Part shown: positions 49,780-61,645 of the stretch, piece after piece | Layout of the letters: each line of letters opens with the position of its first letter | Numbering within the stretch: the first letter of the stretch is position 1 | DNA from: Sporobolomyces roseus | Lineage: Eukaryota > Basidiomycota > Microbotryomycetes > Sporidiobolales > Sporidiobolaceae | Direction of reading: 5' to 3' | DNA length: 64,000 nucleotides | Assembly (NCBI GenBank): GCA_016617785.1 | Contig: JADILM010000002.1 | Location: 434,001-498,000 of the forward strand | The notes under the pieces: model-generated | Told to the model about the DNA's origin: nothing | Databases searched by the model: none | The model's input: the letters and a program-made list of their open reading frames with translations, nothing else | Position numbers and translations under genes: made by a program

Positions 49780-52700
49780 CTACAAACATTCTAACACGAT
49801 TCCCGCCGCAACTGTCTCTCCTCCTCTCCTGAACAAGACCCTCCCCATATTCTTATTGACACTGAATGGTTCGATAGGAATAGCAGAACTCCTAATCCCT
49901 GCACTAGGTCTCAATTGAATCGTAACTTTTGCTGAACAACCTTTCGTCAATAACCTAATCTCTCCTCTCCTAGTCCCTCATCAGCTCAGGCTCTCCAGAA
50001 GAGAGAGGAGAGAAGGGAAAGTCGTACCGTGGTTTGAGTTTGGTTACTTCTCCAGTAGTCTTGTCAAGGATAGCATCTAGTTTCGAGATGGATGCTGGAA
50101 TATCTTTCGAATGATGGAAGAGTTCTACTGCGTATCCCGCCGTGATTGGGTATTTCGGCTCAAATACTATGATTTGAGCGGTGAAGGATGAGACGACTGG
50201 GATGGGTTGTGAAGGGGGACAAAGAACAGTTCCGATACTGAGTGAGAGGAAGGAAGAGGTCAGGAGCGAGTACAGGAGAGGAGAAGAGGGAGAAGAGCGT
50301 ACGAGAGTTGGAGAGCGTCGATACCGGACAAGAAAAGGGTCACGTTCGATCCGGCGAGTGCGTAAGGTACTAGCTCACTATCCACCTCGATCGCTGCAAG
50401 CTCGGATTTGAGGAATTCATCAGTTCGTGTCGGATAACGAGCGATGTGAAAGCGAATCGAGCTCACCTCGTACAACTCCACTTTCGTCTCCTGGTAAAGC
50501 AGCCAGTTTCTCTCCGACCTGTACCAGCCCACTCTCGATCCTTCCACTGACTGCCAATCCCGAAGCAGTAGCTGATTGTCCTTTGAACACGTTCGAAACT
50601 GGGATCCTTAATGGAGCTTCGAGTGATCTTGAGGGTACCTCGAGAGCATCTACGCGACATTCCTCAGCCGATCAGCTCTTGCGAGTAGATTGAGATTGAG
50701 GATTGAAACGTACCCAACGTTTCAATGAGTGTTTTCCCTTCACACCAACTCTTGAGAATTTCATTATTCCTCTCTACGAGGTTCTCACCACTCATAGCTC
50801 CAACGGGTACAAACGATACTTTATTCTTATCGAACCCAGTTTGAGTCGTCAAGAATGGTAACAAGGTTTCCCTAATCGCTTCAAATCGTTTACTACTCCA
50901 ATCGACCTGTATGCTAAACTCTCCCTCAGTCGCAATTCCAAAGCAATGAAAATCGAGAGTGAAGACGTACAGCATCCAATTTATTCACAGCCACGACGAC
51001 CTGCCTAACTCCCAAACTCCTAACTAAAACCGCATGTTCCCTCGTCTGACCACCTCCTTCAAACCCTTTCTCGAAAGCTCCACTACTTCCATCGACGACT
51101 AGGACTGCAGTATCGGCTTGAGCAGCTCCCGAAATCATGTTGGGAATGAAATCTTTATGACCAGGCGCATCGATCAAAGTGAACCTCTTGCTCTTCGTCT
51201 GGAACGAATCAATCGCGATTTCGATCGTTACTCCCCTAGAAAATCACCTCGAGCGTCAGTGTAACCAAGGGAATAAGGAGGAAGAAGGGAGGGGGGGAAA
51301 CGTACCTTTCTCTTTCTTCCTCGAGTGCGTCGAACGTCCAAGCATAAGCGAAAGAACCTTTACCCATCTTACTCGAAGCTCTCTGATAACCCTCCATAAC
51401 CCTATCCTCGGTTTCTCCCAATTCATGTAAAACTCTACCCATCAAAGTACTCTTACCCGCGTCGACATGACCTATACTCACATCTTTCTCCCCATCAGCT
51501 CAAGCTTCTTCAATCAGTGAGAAAAGGAGTGACGTACCGACTACGACTAATGAAATTGTAGGTTTCTCTCCCATTTCAACTCGTCTCTTCCTAACCTCTT
51601 CCAAAATCTTTTCTTTCCCCACTCCCAAACTCTCCTCAACTTCTCTCTCCACCTCCTTCGCCAATTTGTCCTCTTCTTTCCGACGTTCTTTCTCTTCCTT
51701 CTCGATTTCCTTCAGGGATGAGACGGGACTAGAAGATAGGCCGAGGGATTCCATATCGTTTTTTAATTGATCTACTCGAGGTTGGGGTTGGGAAGTGGAG
51801 GAAGAGGAACCGGAAGAGAGGATTGTGGTCGAAGAGGAAGTGGGTTTCTTTAGTGAGATTTTCGGGGAGGAAGTAGAGGAGGAAAGGTTGGGCTTGAGAG
51901 GAGAAGGTTTGGAAGTTGTCTTTGTCGCTGCTATAGGTTGGGGGAAAGGAGGGATGAATTGATGAGTTGAGAGAGAGAGGGAGAGAGAGTCGGAGAGAGA
52001 AGGGAACGAACAGGAAGAAACAAAACGAAAGAGTCAGTTTCGCAGCTCATCGACAGTGTTCGAATAGGGTTACTGCTCATTCTCTCCCAAACCCTCCATC
52101 ACTTCCCCCCCTCGCTCGCCTATTTCCTCTTGACAATTTCTTTCCCCAAAGCGGTCCCTTTCCTCGCTTCCAAAACTCGATCATCCGGACTCAACCCCCA
52201 CCCTTCCCTTCTTCTTCCTCCTCCCAATTCCACTGGTGAACTCTTCGCCAAATGCTCTGCCAACTCTTTACCCGCTTTGAGCTCTTCCTTATGATGAGGT
52301 TTGAGGGTTGTCGCAAAAGGTGAAGGAGGAGCTACTAGGAAAGGAGAGGGTTCGAATGAAACTGGTAGCGAGGGCGCCGCGTCAAGGGACATTGAAGTGT
52401 CTTCAGGAAGAGTGGGAGTGAGAGCAGGAGTAGGTGAGGAGGAAGGATTTTCAACGAGGGAGGAGAGCGAGGTTTTGGGTTTCGATTTCGATAGGAGCAT
52501 CTTTTGTTGGAGTTTCGATAAGGGTTTCTTTGTTCCTTCTTCTTGAGTTGTGGTGGTAGTAGTTTTGGTTGTGGAAGAAGAGGAACTGGAGGTTGATTTC
52601 GAGAGTGCGATTTTTGATGAAAGTTTCGAAGGTTTCGCTGAACCATTCGAGGGGTTTGGAGTGGGAGTGGGAGTGGGTTGTAAAGATAGCCCTTCCATCT

Positions 52701-53325
52701 TCTTTGTTGTTTCCTTCTCGAGATTCATCGCACTAGATTGAGATTGAGATTGATGAGATAGTGAATCCTCACCTTGTTCTTGTTTCCTCTTCTTCTTCAA
52801 TTCCCTCTTGTGTAACTCGTCCAAGAGATAGCCTACAGTTCCTTCAACATCGAAATAAGAATCCCATAATGAATCTCTGATCTCCTTGTCTGAAACGAGG
52901 TCTTGATCTGATCCTATTACTTGTTTAACTTGTTGCACTGCTGAAACCATTTGAGCTATAAGATACTTTAGATGAGTCAGTATGGGGTTTTATGAGAGGG
53001 AGAGGAAAGGGGAGGAAAGGGAAAACCTTGTTGCTCTGATGTCATATCCTCTGAGAGAGAGGGGGGGGAAAGAGATCGAGGTCAGCTCAAGGGAAAGAGA
53101 CGAGACAGAGTGAGGAGCGTACCATAGTAGTCTTCATTTGAATCGAATCCTCCATCGTCCAATTCATCTAACCGTTAGAGAGTGAGTTGTGAATGAGAGT
53201 GATGAGAGTAAGAGAAGCGAGTCGTTACCGTCTAAATCGAGGTTCTTGACTGCACGGTGACGTGACTATATAGTCTTGATCATCAGTGTATAGCTCTCAT
53301 GAGTTGAATGAGGTGGATTTACCAT
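49780..53325 (-). CDS. HBS1: Hbs1 ribosome-rescue GTPase (dual HBS1/SKI7-like locus)
   Basis: The first coding exon is the ATG alone (53325-53323). The next small exons give [31 protein letters not shown] and, in exon 5 (52955-52773), the HBS1 N-terminal helical domain ([20 protein letters not shown]). Exon 5 ends at a GTGAGG donor in phase 1. It joins the acceptor near 51932, whose exon reads [18 protein letters not shown] and leads into the GTPase. GTPase motifs are [15 protein letters not shown] (G1), GVTIEI (G2), IDAPGHKDF (G3) and AVNKLDA (G4). The two EF-Tu-like barrels end with [10 protein letters not shown] (stop 49780-49782). Hbs1 with Dom34/Pelota splits stalled ribosomes in no-go and non-stop decay. 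Gene identity is firm. See the separate entry for the short form. Confidence 0.92.
52120..53325 (-). CDS. predicted SKI7-like short splice form of the HBS1 locus
   Basis: If the exon-5 donor at 52772 is not used, the frame stays open for 218 more codons and stops at 52120-52122. With exons 1-4 this gives a 314-aa protein lacking the GTPase domain. The extra part is Ser/Thr/Pro-rich. Its last 90 residues look more ordered: [32 protein letters not shown] and [20 protein letters not shown]. In animals the HBS1L gene makes such a truncated form, which acts as the Ski7 bridge between the exosome and the Ski complex. In several fungi HBS1 and SKI7 come from one alternatively spliced gene. An open frame this long in an intron is unlikely by chance in this intron-dense genome. 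Whether the short mRNA exists cannot be seen here. Confidence 0.65.
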
Positions 53326-53533
53326 TATTCGAGGTGAGTAGTTGGAGCGAAAAGAGAAACAGACTCTCTCTCTCTCTTCACTTCAAACTACAGTACTAGC
53401 TTAGGGCACAACTCAACTATATTACTCAGAACAGCAACCCCTCCCCGAAACTAGCCGGAGCAACAAATCGCGCAAAACCCCTCTCTCTCAACTCGAATCT
53501 CGCCTCTCCTCTTTCCCTTCTCCCCCTCCTAGA
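53326..53533. promoter_or_regulatory. divergent promoter region, HBS1 / GT90 gene
   Basis: About 208 bases separate the two start codons. The part next to the GT90 gene is CT-rich (53480-53530). Confidence 0.4.
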
Positions 53534-54686
53534 ATGTCGCGCACTTCTCACCGAGACCCACTACTAGCCTATCACGCGCGACAATCCCACCGTCGACTCT
53601 CAATCCGACCTCCCCATCCTTCATCCTCTCAACCTTCCTCTCTCCCCTCCTTGTTCAAATTCAGAGGACGTCGTTCAAAATTACTCTTATTCATCATTCT
53701 CGGGAGTTTGGTTGGAAGTTTCGTTTGGATTGTGAAGAGGGAAGGGAGTGGATTGAATTTGAGAGAGGAAGGAGGGTTTGGTAAAGATTTCATGGGGAGA
53801 GATCCAGAGATTGAACCGATACCTTCTTCAGTAGGAGGGAGAGGGAGGAAGAAAGTAAAACTACGAGAGAATGGACCAGAGAGGTTGACTGCAGACGAGG
53901 TAGAAGGTGGGTTGGATAAATTATGTTTATTGTTTCCATGGAGGAGTGAATGCGTTTCAAAATTGGAAAAGGAGAAAGATCCATTTCGATGGTACACGTA
54001 TTTGAGGGATAGAGGGAGGTTGTTTTGGCCGGGGAAGAGTCAACCATTCGAACAAATTCGAGGAGGGAAATTATCTACGAAACCTCCTGAACAACCTCAC
54101 CCGATTCATTTATTGAGGAAAGAAGCGAAAGAGTCATGGCAAGAGAAGTTGAAGAGACAGAGTAAAACTTTACCTCAAGCGATTGATGAGTATGAGAAGA
54201 GGTATGGGAGGAGACCTCCTAGAGGTTTCGATGAATGGTTTTATCATGCTTTGGCAAACGATTTCATTTTGAGGGACGAATTCGATATCGTTGATCAATT
54301 CGTTACTCCTTTCCTCGCCGTCAAACCCGACGAAATGAGGAGAAGACAAGAAATGTTGATGAACGACAAAGAATTTTGGTTACAAGTAAGTAAATTTCAC
54401 CTCTTCCTTCTCTCCCTTCCCTTCCCTTCCCTTCCTATTCTTCTCCCTCCCATCTCCCCAAACTCCCCCATTCACTATCTGACCTCGCTCGTTTTGTCGG
54501 TCGTAGGATAAAACTTTCACTCTCGAAATCCGTTCGCGTTCGCTCGTCTCTTCCGGTCCTCGAGGTCCCATGAACTCGACGAACCCACGTCCGAAACAAA
54601 TGACAAAGTTGTTGGAAAAGATTAGTCATAATTTACCTGATCTGAATATTACTTTTACTGGTCATGATCAACCTTGGGTAAGCTTG

Positions 54687-54721
<35 letters not shown>

Positions 54722-56500
54722 CGAAGGGACGGAAACGAGGCTCTTCCGGCATGGGATGGCTGATCGACACTGTGAGTGAGATGGTTTGAATAGATTGTGT
54801 TGAGTGGGGAGAGTAGAGAGAATCATGTCAAAGCTGCTAGGAGTGGGAAATGTAAGCTCATCTCTCTCTCTTTCACCTCCTCTCGGAATTATGAAAATTG
54901 ACCGACGACAAACTCGCTCCCCTCTTTCCACAGTGTTGTCAGTGGCGGAATCTCTCGAACCTCTAAACGATTGGACTCTCGACGGATGGCAAAACGCCTG
55001 TCCGATCGGAGCACCCTTGAGGAATTTGGATCGAGTTGATACTCGAATGGAAGAGAAGAAGATTTGGAGTGGAGTTGATAAGAGAGGGGAACATGGATTG
55101 ATCGTGAATCATACGGAGAGTATGGATTTGTGTAGGAATCCAGAAGGTCAATTGATTCATGGTTTCACTTCTTGGTAAGTTTGTTTGAGGGCGTCCCTCC
55201 CTCTCTACTTCTCATCTTATGGAAGTGATGCTGATTTAAGTGAGTTTGGAGGTAACTTAGGGTTGGACCTAGACCTGGAATCTTGTATCCAATTTTCAGT
55301 TCCACTACTACTTCAATGCATTCAGATTTCTTGATTCCTCCAGTAGATCAATACGATTATCGTTTAGGGGATGATCCAGAATGGGACGACAAGAAGTTTG
55401 ACAAAGTTGTTTGGAGGGGTTCTACAACGGGTGCGGATTTGAATGTTGAACATGCGAGGAGATGGAGTCAGAGAGTTAGGTTATGCAGATGTACGTTCTC
55501 ACACACTCTCTCTCTCACACACTTGACGGTTCCTAAGGTGAGGTGCTGATGAGCTTCCCAAGTGTGAGTAGTACCTTTTGAACCAGGAACTCAAACTCTA
55601 CCTTATGCTCCTTCGGACACTCCCACCTCCCTCGGACCCCTCAGTTCCTTCACGTCCAATTCGAAGGATCTAGCAACGAGATACTTCGATTTCGCTTTCC
55701 TTGGACACCCGACTCAATGCAACGATCCAGAAGTTTGTAAAGAGTTTGAGAAAGGTTTCAGGTGGGACGATTTCATGGAACCTGATGAACAGAACGAGTA
55801 CAAGTATGTGATTGATGTTGATGGAAATGGATGGAGTGGGAGGTTTCATAGGTATGTTTCGAACTTCACTACGAGTTGGTTCGAGATGAGTGATAGAAAA
55901 CTGATGAGAGAGGAAAGAGAACAGGTTGATGAGTACGAATTCGATGGTGTTGAAGAGTACTATCTTTCCTGAATGGTATTCAGATATGGTTCAACCTTGG
56001 TTACAGTACGTCCACTCCTCTCACTCAACCCCTCTCCCTTGTCTCCCCTCGACCTTTTCCTTCCTTTCTTACTGCTCTTCGCTCTCGACTAACTCTCGAA
56101 TCGAACATTACTCTAGCTACGTCCCGATCTCTACAGACTACAAAGATCTATGGACAGTGATGGCATTCTTCAAAGGCGATGAGAAAGGGAAAGGGAACCA
56201 CGATGATGTTGCGAAAGAAATCGCAATGGCGGGTAAAGAATGGGCTGGGAAACATTGGTGAGCTTCTTACTCGTTCTCATCTTCCTTTTGAAGTACAGGG
56301 AACTGATGAAAGATCTTGAACGCTTTGCAGGAGGTGGGTTGATATGGAGATTTACATGTGGAGAGTTTTACTAGAGGTGAGGAATCTCGTCGCTCTATCT
56401 ATCCCTCCCTGCTCGAGGTACTGACAGGAGGTGCTTCTCTTCACAGTACGCGAGGATTATGGGAAGAGACGACAAGAATCTCAATTCGATGGATATGTAG
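53534..56500 (+). CDS. GT90 (CAP10-like) glycosyltransferase
   Basis: ATG at 53534 and stop 56498-56500, with nine or so exons. It is a type II membrane protein: a short basic cytosolic N-terminus, one helix (LLLFIILGSLVGSFVWIV, residues about 50-67), then a stem and a large lumenal domain. Family signs are RPPRGFDEWFYHALANDFIL, the segment WVGPRPGILYPIFSST formed at a splice junction, and DFLIPPVDQYDY. KVVWRGSTTGADLN, the segment KYVIDVDGNGWSGRFHRLMS (the last three residues come from the next exon), and the STIFPEWYSDMVQPWLHYVP region complete the set. These are the hallmarks of the CAP10/GT90 family, which includes Cryptococcus beta-1,2-xylosyltransferase Cxt1 and capsule gene CAP10, as well as animal POGLUT. 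The likely job is Golgi addition of xylose or glucose to glycans; the acceptor is unknown. One intron begins with a CT repeat at about 54691-54718. Confidence 0.9.
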
Positions 56501-56758
56501 GGAGAGGGAAAAGGGAGGATTTCGCAAACTTTTTTTCGTCGTTTCGTTTTTTCGTCCTCAAGTTTTCGTTCGGGGGTTCAGCAATTTCTTAGTTCCGCTT
56601 AGATGGAGTAATCAGTTCTCAAAAGGGTGTTGTAGTACTAGCCTTCGAATCAGTGATCTTTGCATTAGCATCAATTTCTCAGAGCGAGCGATATTACAAA
56701 ATCGAATCTCGAGGACTTAGAAATCTGTCGCCCTCGACTCCACACTCTTCCTCAACCA

Positions 56759-58278
56759 ATGGCTGCTGATCCCAAATTCGCTGCACCTTTCCCGCCAGCG
56801 GTAGTAGTCCCCGTTGAGCCTACCTACGCCTCTTCACTCCCAAGTTTCCTGAGTCCTCTAGGAAGTTTAATCGACACAATCGATCACGCTCGAGATCGTT
56901 TAGCACTCCCAGAACCTGGTAAACATGAAGATTTAGGTCGTGAGGTCAAGCGTGAGTCCCTCCTTCTCCCTCCCCCTCCCTTTCCTCGTCTTCTGTCAAT
57001 TTAAATCGAAAAAGTGACGGTGGATCTTCTCATTCTCTCTATGGATCACTGACTGCTTCGAGGTGGATGTTATAACAGTCACTCACTTGACCAATTACAC
57101 TTTCGATGGTGCTCGAGCCGATCTTAGCAAGACTCTGTCTCAAGTTCCTGCATTCCAAGTTACTCATTCTTTCGCTCTCGGTTCAAACGGTGGACCTATG
57201 GGAGGTATCAACCCTGGTACTTACAACTTTGGTGCCGTATACGCTACTTCAAAGGTATGTCGAAACTGTTCATCGCGTGAGATTGTAAAGGAAATCGACT
57301 GACTGAATCCTCGACTCTGTTTGATTAGACTTTCTTGCAAGGTATGGTTGACAACGAAGGTGGTATCACTGGTCGATTCAACTATGGATGGAACCCTGCA
57401 AACACTACCAAACTCTCGATGCAGGTGAATTCATCTTTTCCTTTCCCTCTTTTCGATTCTCTTCCTCAACTGAACACTACTTCTTGAGATGTAGCTCGCT
57501 GCTTCCGCTGCTTCCCCTTCCATGCTCTCCGTCGAACACGACCGGGTAGGAAAAGATTACACTCTCTCACTCAAATCCTACAACCCATCTCCCGTCGATC
57601 TCACTGGTTCCTACATCGCCGCCTACCTCCAATCCCTCACTCCTCATTTCGCTGTCGGAGTTGAAACTCTCTACCAACGCCCGACCCCCGACATGGAAGA
57701 TTGTTCAGTTGGATACATGGCGAAATATCACAATGTACAAAAAGACGAGATGGGTCAAGCGTTGAAAGGTAGTTGGATCGCGACGGGTCAAATCATGTCT
57801 CAAGGGATTTGGCAAGCGACTTATTGGAAGAAATTGGCGGAACGAGTCGATGCCGGTGTAGATTTGGTTTGTATCCCGGCGTTGAACCCGAGAGAGAGGA
57901 AGGCGGTTGCGACTGCAGGTGTCAAGTATGATTTCAGGATGGCGACGTTCAGGGGTCAGGTCGATTCAACGGGTAAAGTCGCGGCGTTGTTGGAACAAAG
58001 GTTCTCCCCTGCGTTCGCTTTCCTTGTTGCTGGTGAAATCGATCAAGTCAAGGTAAGCCTACGGCTCTCACTATTCTCCAATTTCGTCAATCAGACACTG
58101 ACCTTGCTCGAAACAATCAGAACACTTCCAAGTTTGGTGTAGGAATTCAAGTTGATTCTGCTTCAGAGGAAGCCATGGGTGATCTCTCTTTCTCTAGCAC
58201 CTCTCACTCGCACTGACTCTTCTCCATGTGATAGCTGCCGCTGCCAACGCACCTCCTCAAGCTCCTCCTCCTTTGTAA
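56759..58278 (+). CDS. TOM40: Tom40, mitochondrial outer-membrane import channel
   Basis: ATG at 56759 (MAADPKFAAPFPPAVVVPVE), stop 58276-58278, about six exons. It contains THLTNYTFDGARADLSKTLS, PAFQVTHSFALGS, the TFLQGMVDNEGGITGRFNYG segment, LTGSYIAAYLQSLTP and EQRFSPAFAFLVAGEIDQVK. It ends in a Pro/Ala-rich tail (AAANAPPQAPPPL). This is the Tom40 beta-barrel of the eukaryotic porin family, the pore of the TOM complex. The exon-1 end is ambiguous by a few residues: donor GTCAAG at 56945 keeps the frame with the exon that starts VDVITVTHL. Confidence 0.93.
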
Positions 58279-58760
58279 ACGCCTTGACTCCCTCCCTCCT
58301 TTCGTTATCTCTCTAGGTGAATATACATTGTCCCCCCGTTCCTGCCTTATTGTGCCGAGCCTCCTCTCTATCCCACTATGTTTAGTTCGCACTCTCCTCC
58401 TCCTCCCCATCGTATCTAGTTCTCTCTCCCTCCCCCTTCTCTAGAAAACCACACTCCAATGCAAAAAGTTCACTCAACTTTGATCGGGTCTTCTCGTCGC
58501 TGAGTGCATAAATAGCTCTGTCTAAATACAACACGACAATTGAGCTCTCGATAGACTCGAGATGAATCCTCGAAACGCAAGGTCTTGCGAAACAGTTGAA
58601 CTTCTTTCCCTCCTCACCTCACCTCATTCAGCCCACTTCAGCTCGACAAATATTTGGCTCTCAGAATAGAGCGCTCAGTCAATCCGACCTCTCCTACCCG
58701 TCCTCCTCTTTCTCATCTCAACAAACTAGTTCTCATCATCATCAATTCCGCTTTCCAACA
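58279..58760. other. intergenic region, TOM40 3' side
   Basis: About 482 bases. The frame of the next gene is open from about 58596 but has no ATG before 58761, so this may be 5' UTR or may hide an upstream exon. Confidence 0.45.
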
Positions 58761-60206
58761 ATGCTGCTGGATCAAACGCAAGGGACCGAGATGGAGCGGT
58801 TGTGGAACTTATTGGGAGAGCTCTCTTCACAACTGAGTCACAACAGACAGCAAACTGAGGAGTTACATCGAAGGGCAGACGAGTTGAGGGTGCGTGCTAA
58901 GTTCTCTCTCTCTATCCCTTTATCATGAGGCTGATAGATGATTGAGCAAGATTCACAGTCTCAAGCGGTACATTCACAAACTGGGTTCACTTTGAGGAGG
59001 TTCAATATCGATGTTGATAAAGGTGACCTCTCTCTCTCACTCTGTCTCCCTTTTTCGAGCTGATTCGAGAAAGTGAACGCGCAGAGGAGTTTGATTCTGA
59101 ATTGGAACGATTGAATGTCAGTCTGGTGATGGAGAATCAAGCGTTGCAATCCGAGAATCGACAATTATCGAGTTTGTTGAAGGACTATGAATCTACTCTG
59201 GACGCAGTCATGTCAAAGTTCAGGTCTCATGCTGTACGTCACAACTTCACTCTATCCTACCTCACGGTGAGCTGATAGAACAGGTGTAACAATACAGCAC
59301 GCGAGTCAACAACATCATTTAGAGATCACACGACATTACGAGAACCTCCTCTTATCTATGCCAGTGACGTTACCCGATCCACCACAAGGTTCAGATCCAG
59401 ATTCAGCTCCTCCCATTGACCCCTTACACCTCCAACTTTCCCTCTCTCACCTCAGTTCCCTCATTCGAAAAGCTCTGAGATCCTTGCAAGGTGAAGACCC
59501 AGAAGATTCAACGAGTCCCCTCTTACACCCAATCGGCAACGTCTCTCCATTCGACCAACTCAAAGATTCATTCGATTCTTTATCAATCTCGACGAATACC
59601 TCTTCCCGAGCTCGCTCAACTTCCTTCTCCTCCGATATCTCACTACCTTCGACGACACCCTCCTTATCCGAACAATCCCACGCCTTGTTACTCGCCTCGC
59701 ACCACCCTCAAACGACTCGAAATCCACCCCACGATCCTTCTTCAGGAGGTTACATTTCGAAAACTGCAACTTCCAACCCTTTGTACATTCCTACTACCTC
59801 GACTTCTTCACTCGTCGCGAGCCCACCGAAACCAGGTCAGAAAGAAATCGAGAAAGATGAAGCCAAGAGTAGGGGGTTGGGACCGTTGGATGAGGCGTTA
59901 ATGAGAGAGGTAGAGGTTGAGGCGCTGAGGAGAGAGAACGAGGAATTGAAAAAGTTGTTGGGCATCTCGGAGGATGACGTCGAAGATGACGGAGGAGGAA
60001 GAGGTGAACCGTTTGTGGGAAGGAGATTGTTTGAACATAAAGAAGGAGGGGAACAAGGAGAGGAGGATGAAGAGGACCGGGATGATAAAGATCTAGAAGA
60101 CGAGGATGAGGGAGATGTATTCAATGAGACGGTCTCGTCAAGTGAGAGGAAGGAGGAGGTAGCGAAGGAAACGGGTTTGAAGGTCGAAGATTTATTGAAG
60201 ATTTGA
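58761..60206 (+). CDS. coiled-coil protein, FGFR1OP2/SIKE-like (STRIPAK component)
   Basis: The first ATG in frame is at 58761 (MLLDQTQGTEMERLWNLLGE). Four exons follow, with GTGCGT, GTGACC and GTACGT donors. The central part is a coiled coil: EEFDSELERLNVSLVMENQA, LQSENRQLSSLLKDYESTLD, then AVMSKFRSHAHASQQHHLEI. The ENQxLxxENxQLxxLLKxYExTLxxVMxKFR pattern is that of the SIKE/FGFR1OP2 family, part of the STRIPAK phosphatase complex (S. pombe Csc4, filamentous-fungal counterparts). The C-terminal half has a Ser/Thr-rich linker, a second Leu-heptad helix (VEVEALRRENEELKKLLGI) and a strongly acidic tail (EEDRDDKDLEDEDEGD). Family assignment is from remembered pattern and is fairly good. The start is uncertain. 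Confidence 0.72.
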
Positions 60207-60612
60207 AACGAGGGAAGACATGTCAAGAAGTATACCCCCTTTTCTGTAGTTCCCTCTCTCGTGATGTTGTACTTGATCAAGTCTCTTCCCTTGCTGTTAC
60301 CGCCGCTCGTTCGTCAGAGGTGTAAAGACATCAGCCGCTTTCGAATACGACAAAAGTATTACATTTCCCTCTCCCGCTGCTGTCTCCGACCTGGTAGGCC
60401 TTGGGATAGCGACCAGGGGGAGTATTCAGCACGACAGGGAATCTCTTGGACTACTCGCTCGTAGCGAAATAGTCAAGAGAAGTTGGGAGAAGGGGAGGAA
60501 GGGAACAAAGTCTCCAGATTCATTTCCCTCTTCCCTCTTTCCCTCTCCCTTACCTTTCGACCTGCACATCTATCTCTCAACCTTGCACATCTCGCACACA
60601 TACGACTGAGCT
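60207..60612. other. intergenic region
   Basis: About 406 bases with the 3' UTR of the coiled-coil gene and the promoter of the next. Nothing specific was recognised. Confidence 0.4.
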
Positions 60613-61645
60613 ATGACCCTTCAACTACAACAACGAGTCTCGAAACTTCTCGGTCGAAGGAACTCTTTGGATTCGAAAGCGAACAAGACTCGTTCCAAAT
60701 CCAAATCCAGCGAGGATAGAGATGCGTTGGTTGACGATGGTGAGCTCTCTTCTCATTATAACAGGAGGAGTAAGGCTAAACGCTTGACTCGCAGAATCGT
60801 TTCCTTCGTTGTCTCCTCGTTCTCCATACACTTTCGATTACGGTAGAAGGTCATCCTGTTCGACTGTAGGATCCTCTCCTCGCTCTCCACTCTTTTCTGG
60901 ACTAGTGTCGAATGGAGGAGGAGCCGTAGGATGGAGCGAAGACGATGAGGAGGAGATTCTTCACATTCGCAATTCGGCTTCAATCGCTGCGTCTCTCGTC
61001 GATCCCGCAACAACCTTCAAACCACCTCCCGGCTTCTTTCCAGACACTCCGGTCGGACTCAACAAGGAGCTTTATCAATCAGGTTCTGCATACGCTTTCC
61101 CTCCGAAGTTCGAACCATCGCAAGTTCAAGCGAATCTTCGACCCGTTCTCGAAACTCGCGAATCCACCTCGACCGCTTCCAGTTCCTCCTTTAATGTCAA
61201 CGAGCCTCCTTCGCACTTCTCCGACTGGGGTACTTCAATCGCTCCCTCCGATTCAATGGTTTCTCTCTCCCTTCAGACTCCCTCCTTCGACTCAGCCTCG
61301 CTTACCGCACTCTCCCATCTGATTCCCAGCCCACCGATTCTCCCTCCTACACCCATACAGGAGATCTGGAAGTCTCGCTCGACCACTCATCTTCACATCG
61401 CACCTTTCCCACCTCATCCTCAAACCCTCCTCGACTCGACTCTCCCTCTCCCTATCGACTCTACTCCTCCAGCTCCCAGACAAGAAACGAAAGTCAAGAA
61501 CAGACTTCGAAGGAGGAGCGTTCCAGCGAACCTACGAAGTCCTCTGAAAAGGAATGAAGCGGATCTTTTGGGCGAGTCGGGATTGGAAAGTCCCCTTACG
61601 ATCGCATCTGTATCTTCTACTGGATCGAACGAGACGACCTCTTGA
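60613..61645 (+). CDS. unrecognised Ser-rich protein, paralog of the gene at 38497-39523
   Basis: Two exons, 60613-60739 and 60795-61645, give 325 aa. The N-terminus MTLQLQQRVSKLLGRRNSLD is basic and helical. An acidic patch SEDDEEEILHIRNSAS follows, then FSDWGTSIAPSDSMVSLSL, and near the end NRLRRRSVPANLRSPLKR. The protein at 38497-39523 has the same blocks in the same order. In both, intron 1 falls after Asp-Asp in phase 1 with a GTGAGC donor. It has no membrane helix and no signal peptide. The RRxS sites (RRNS, RRRSVP) could be PKA- or AGC-kinase targets or 14-3-3 sites. No known domain is seen; the function is unknown. An alternative would be chance low-complexity similarity, but the intron match argues against it. 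Confidence 0.8.
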
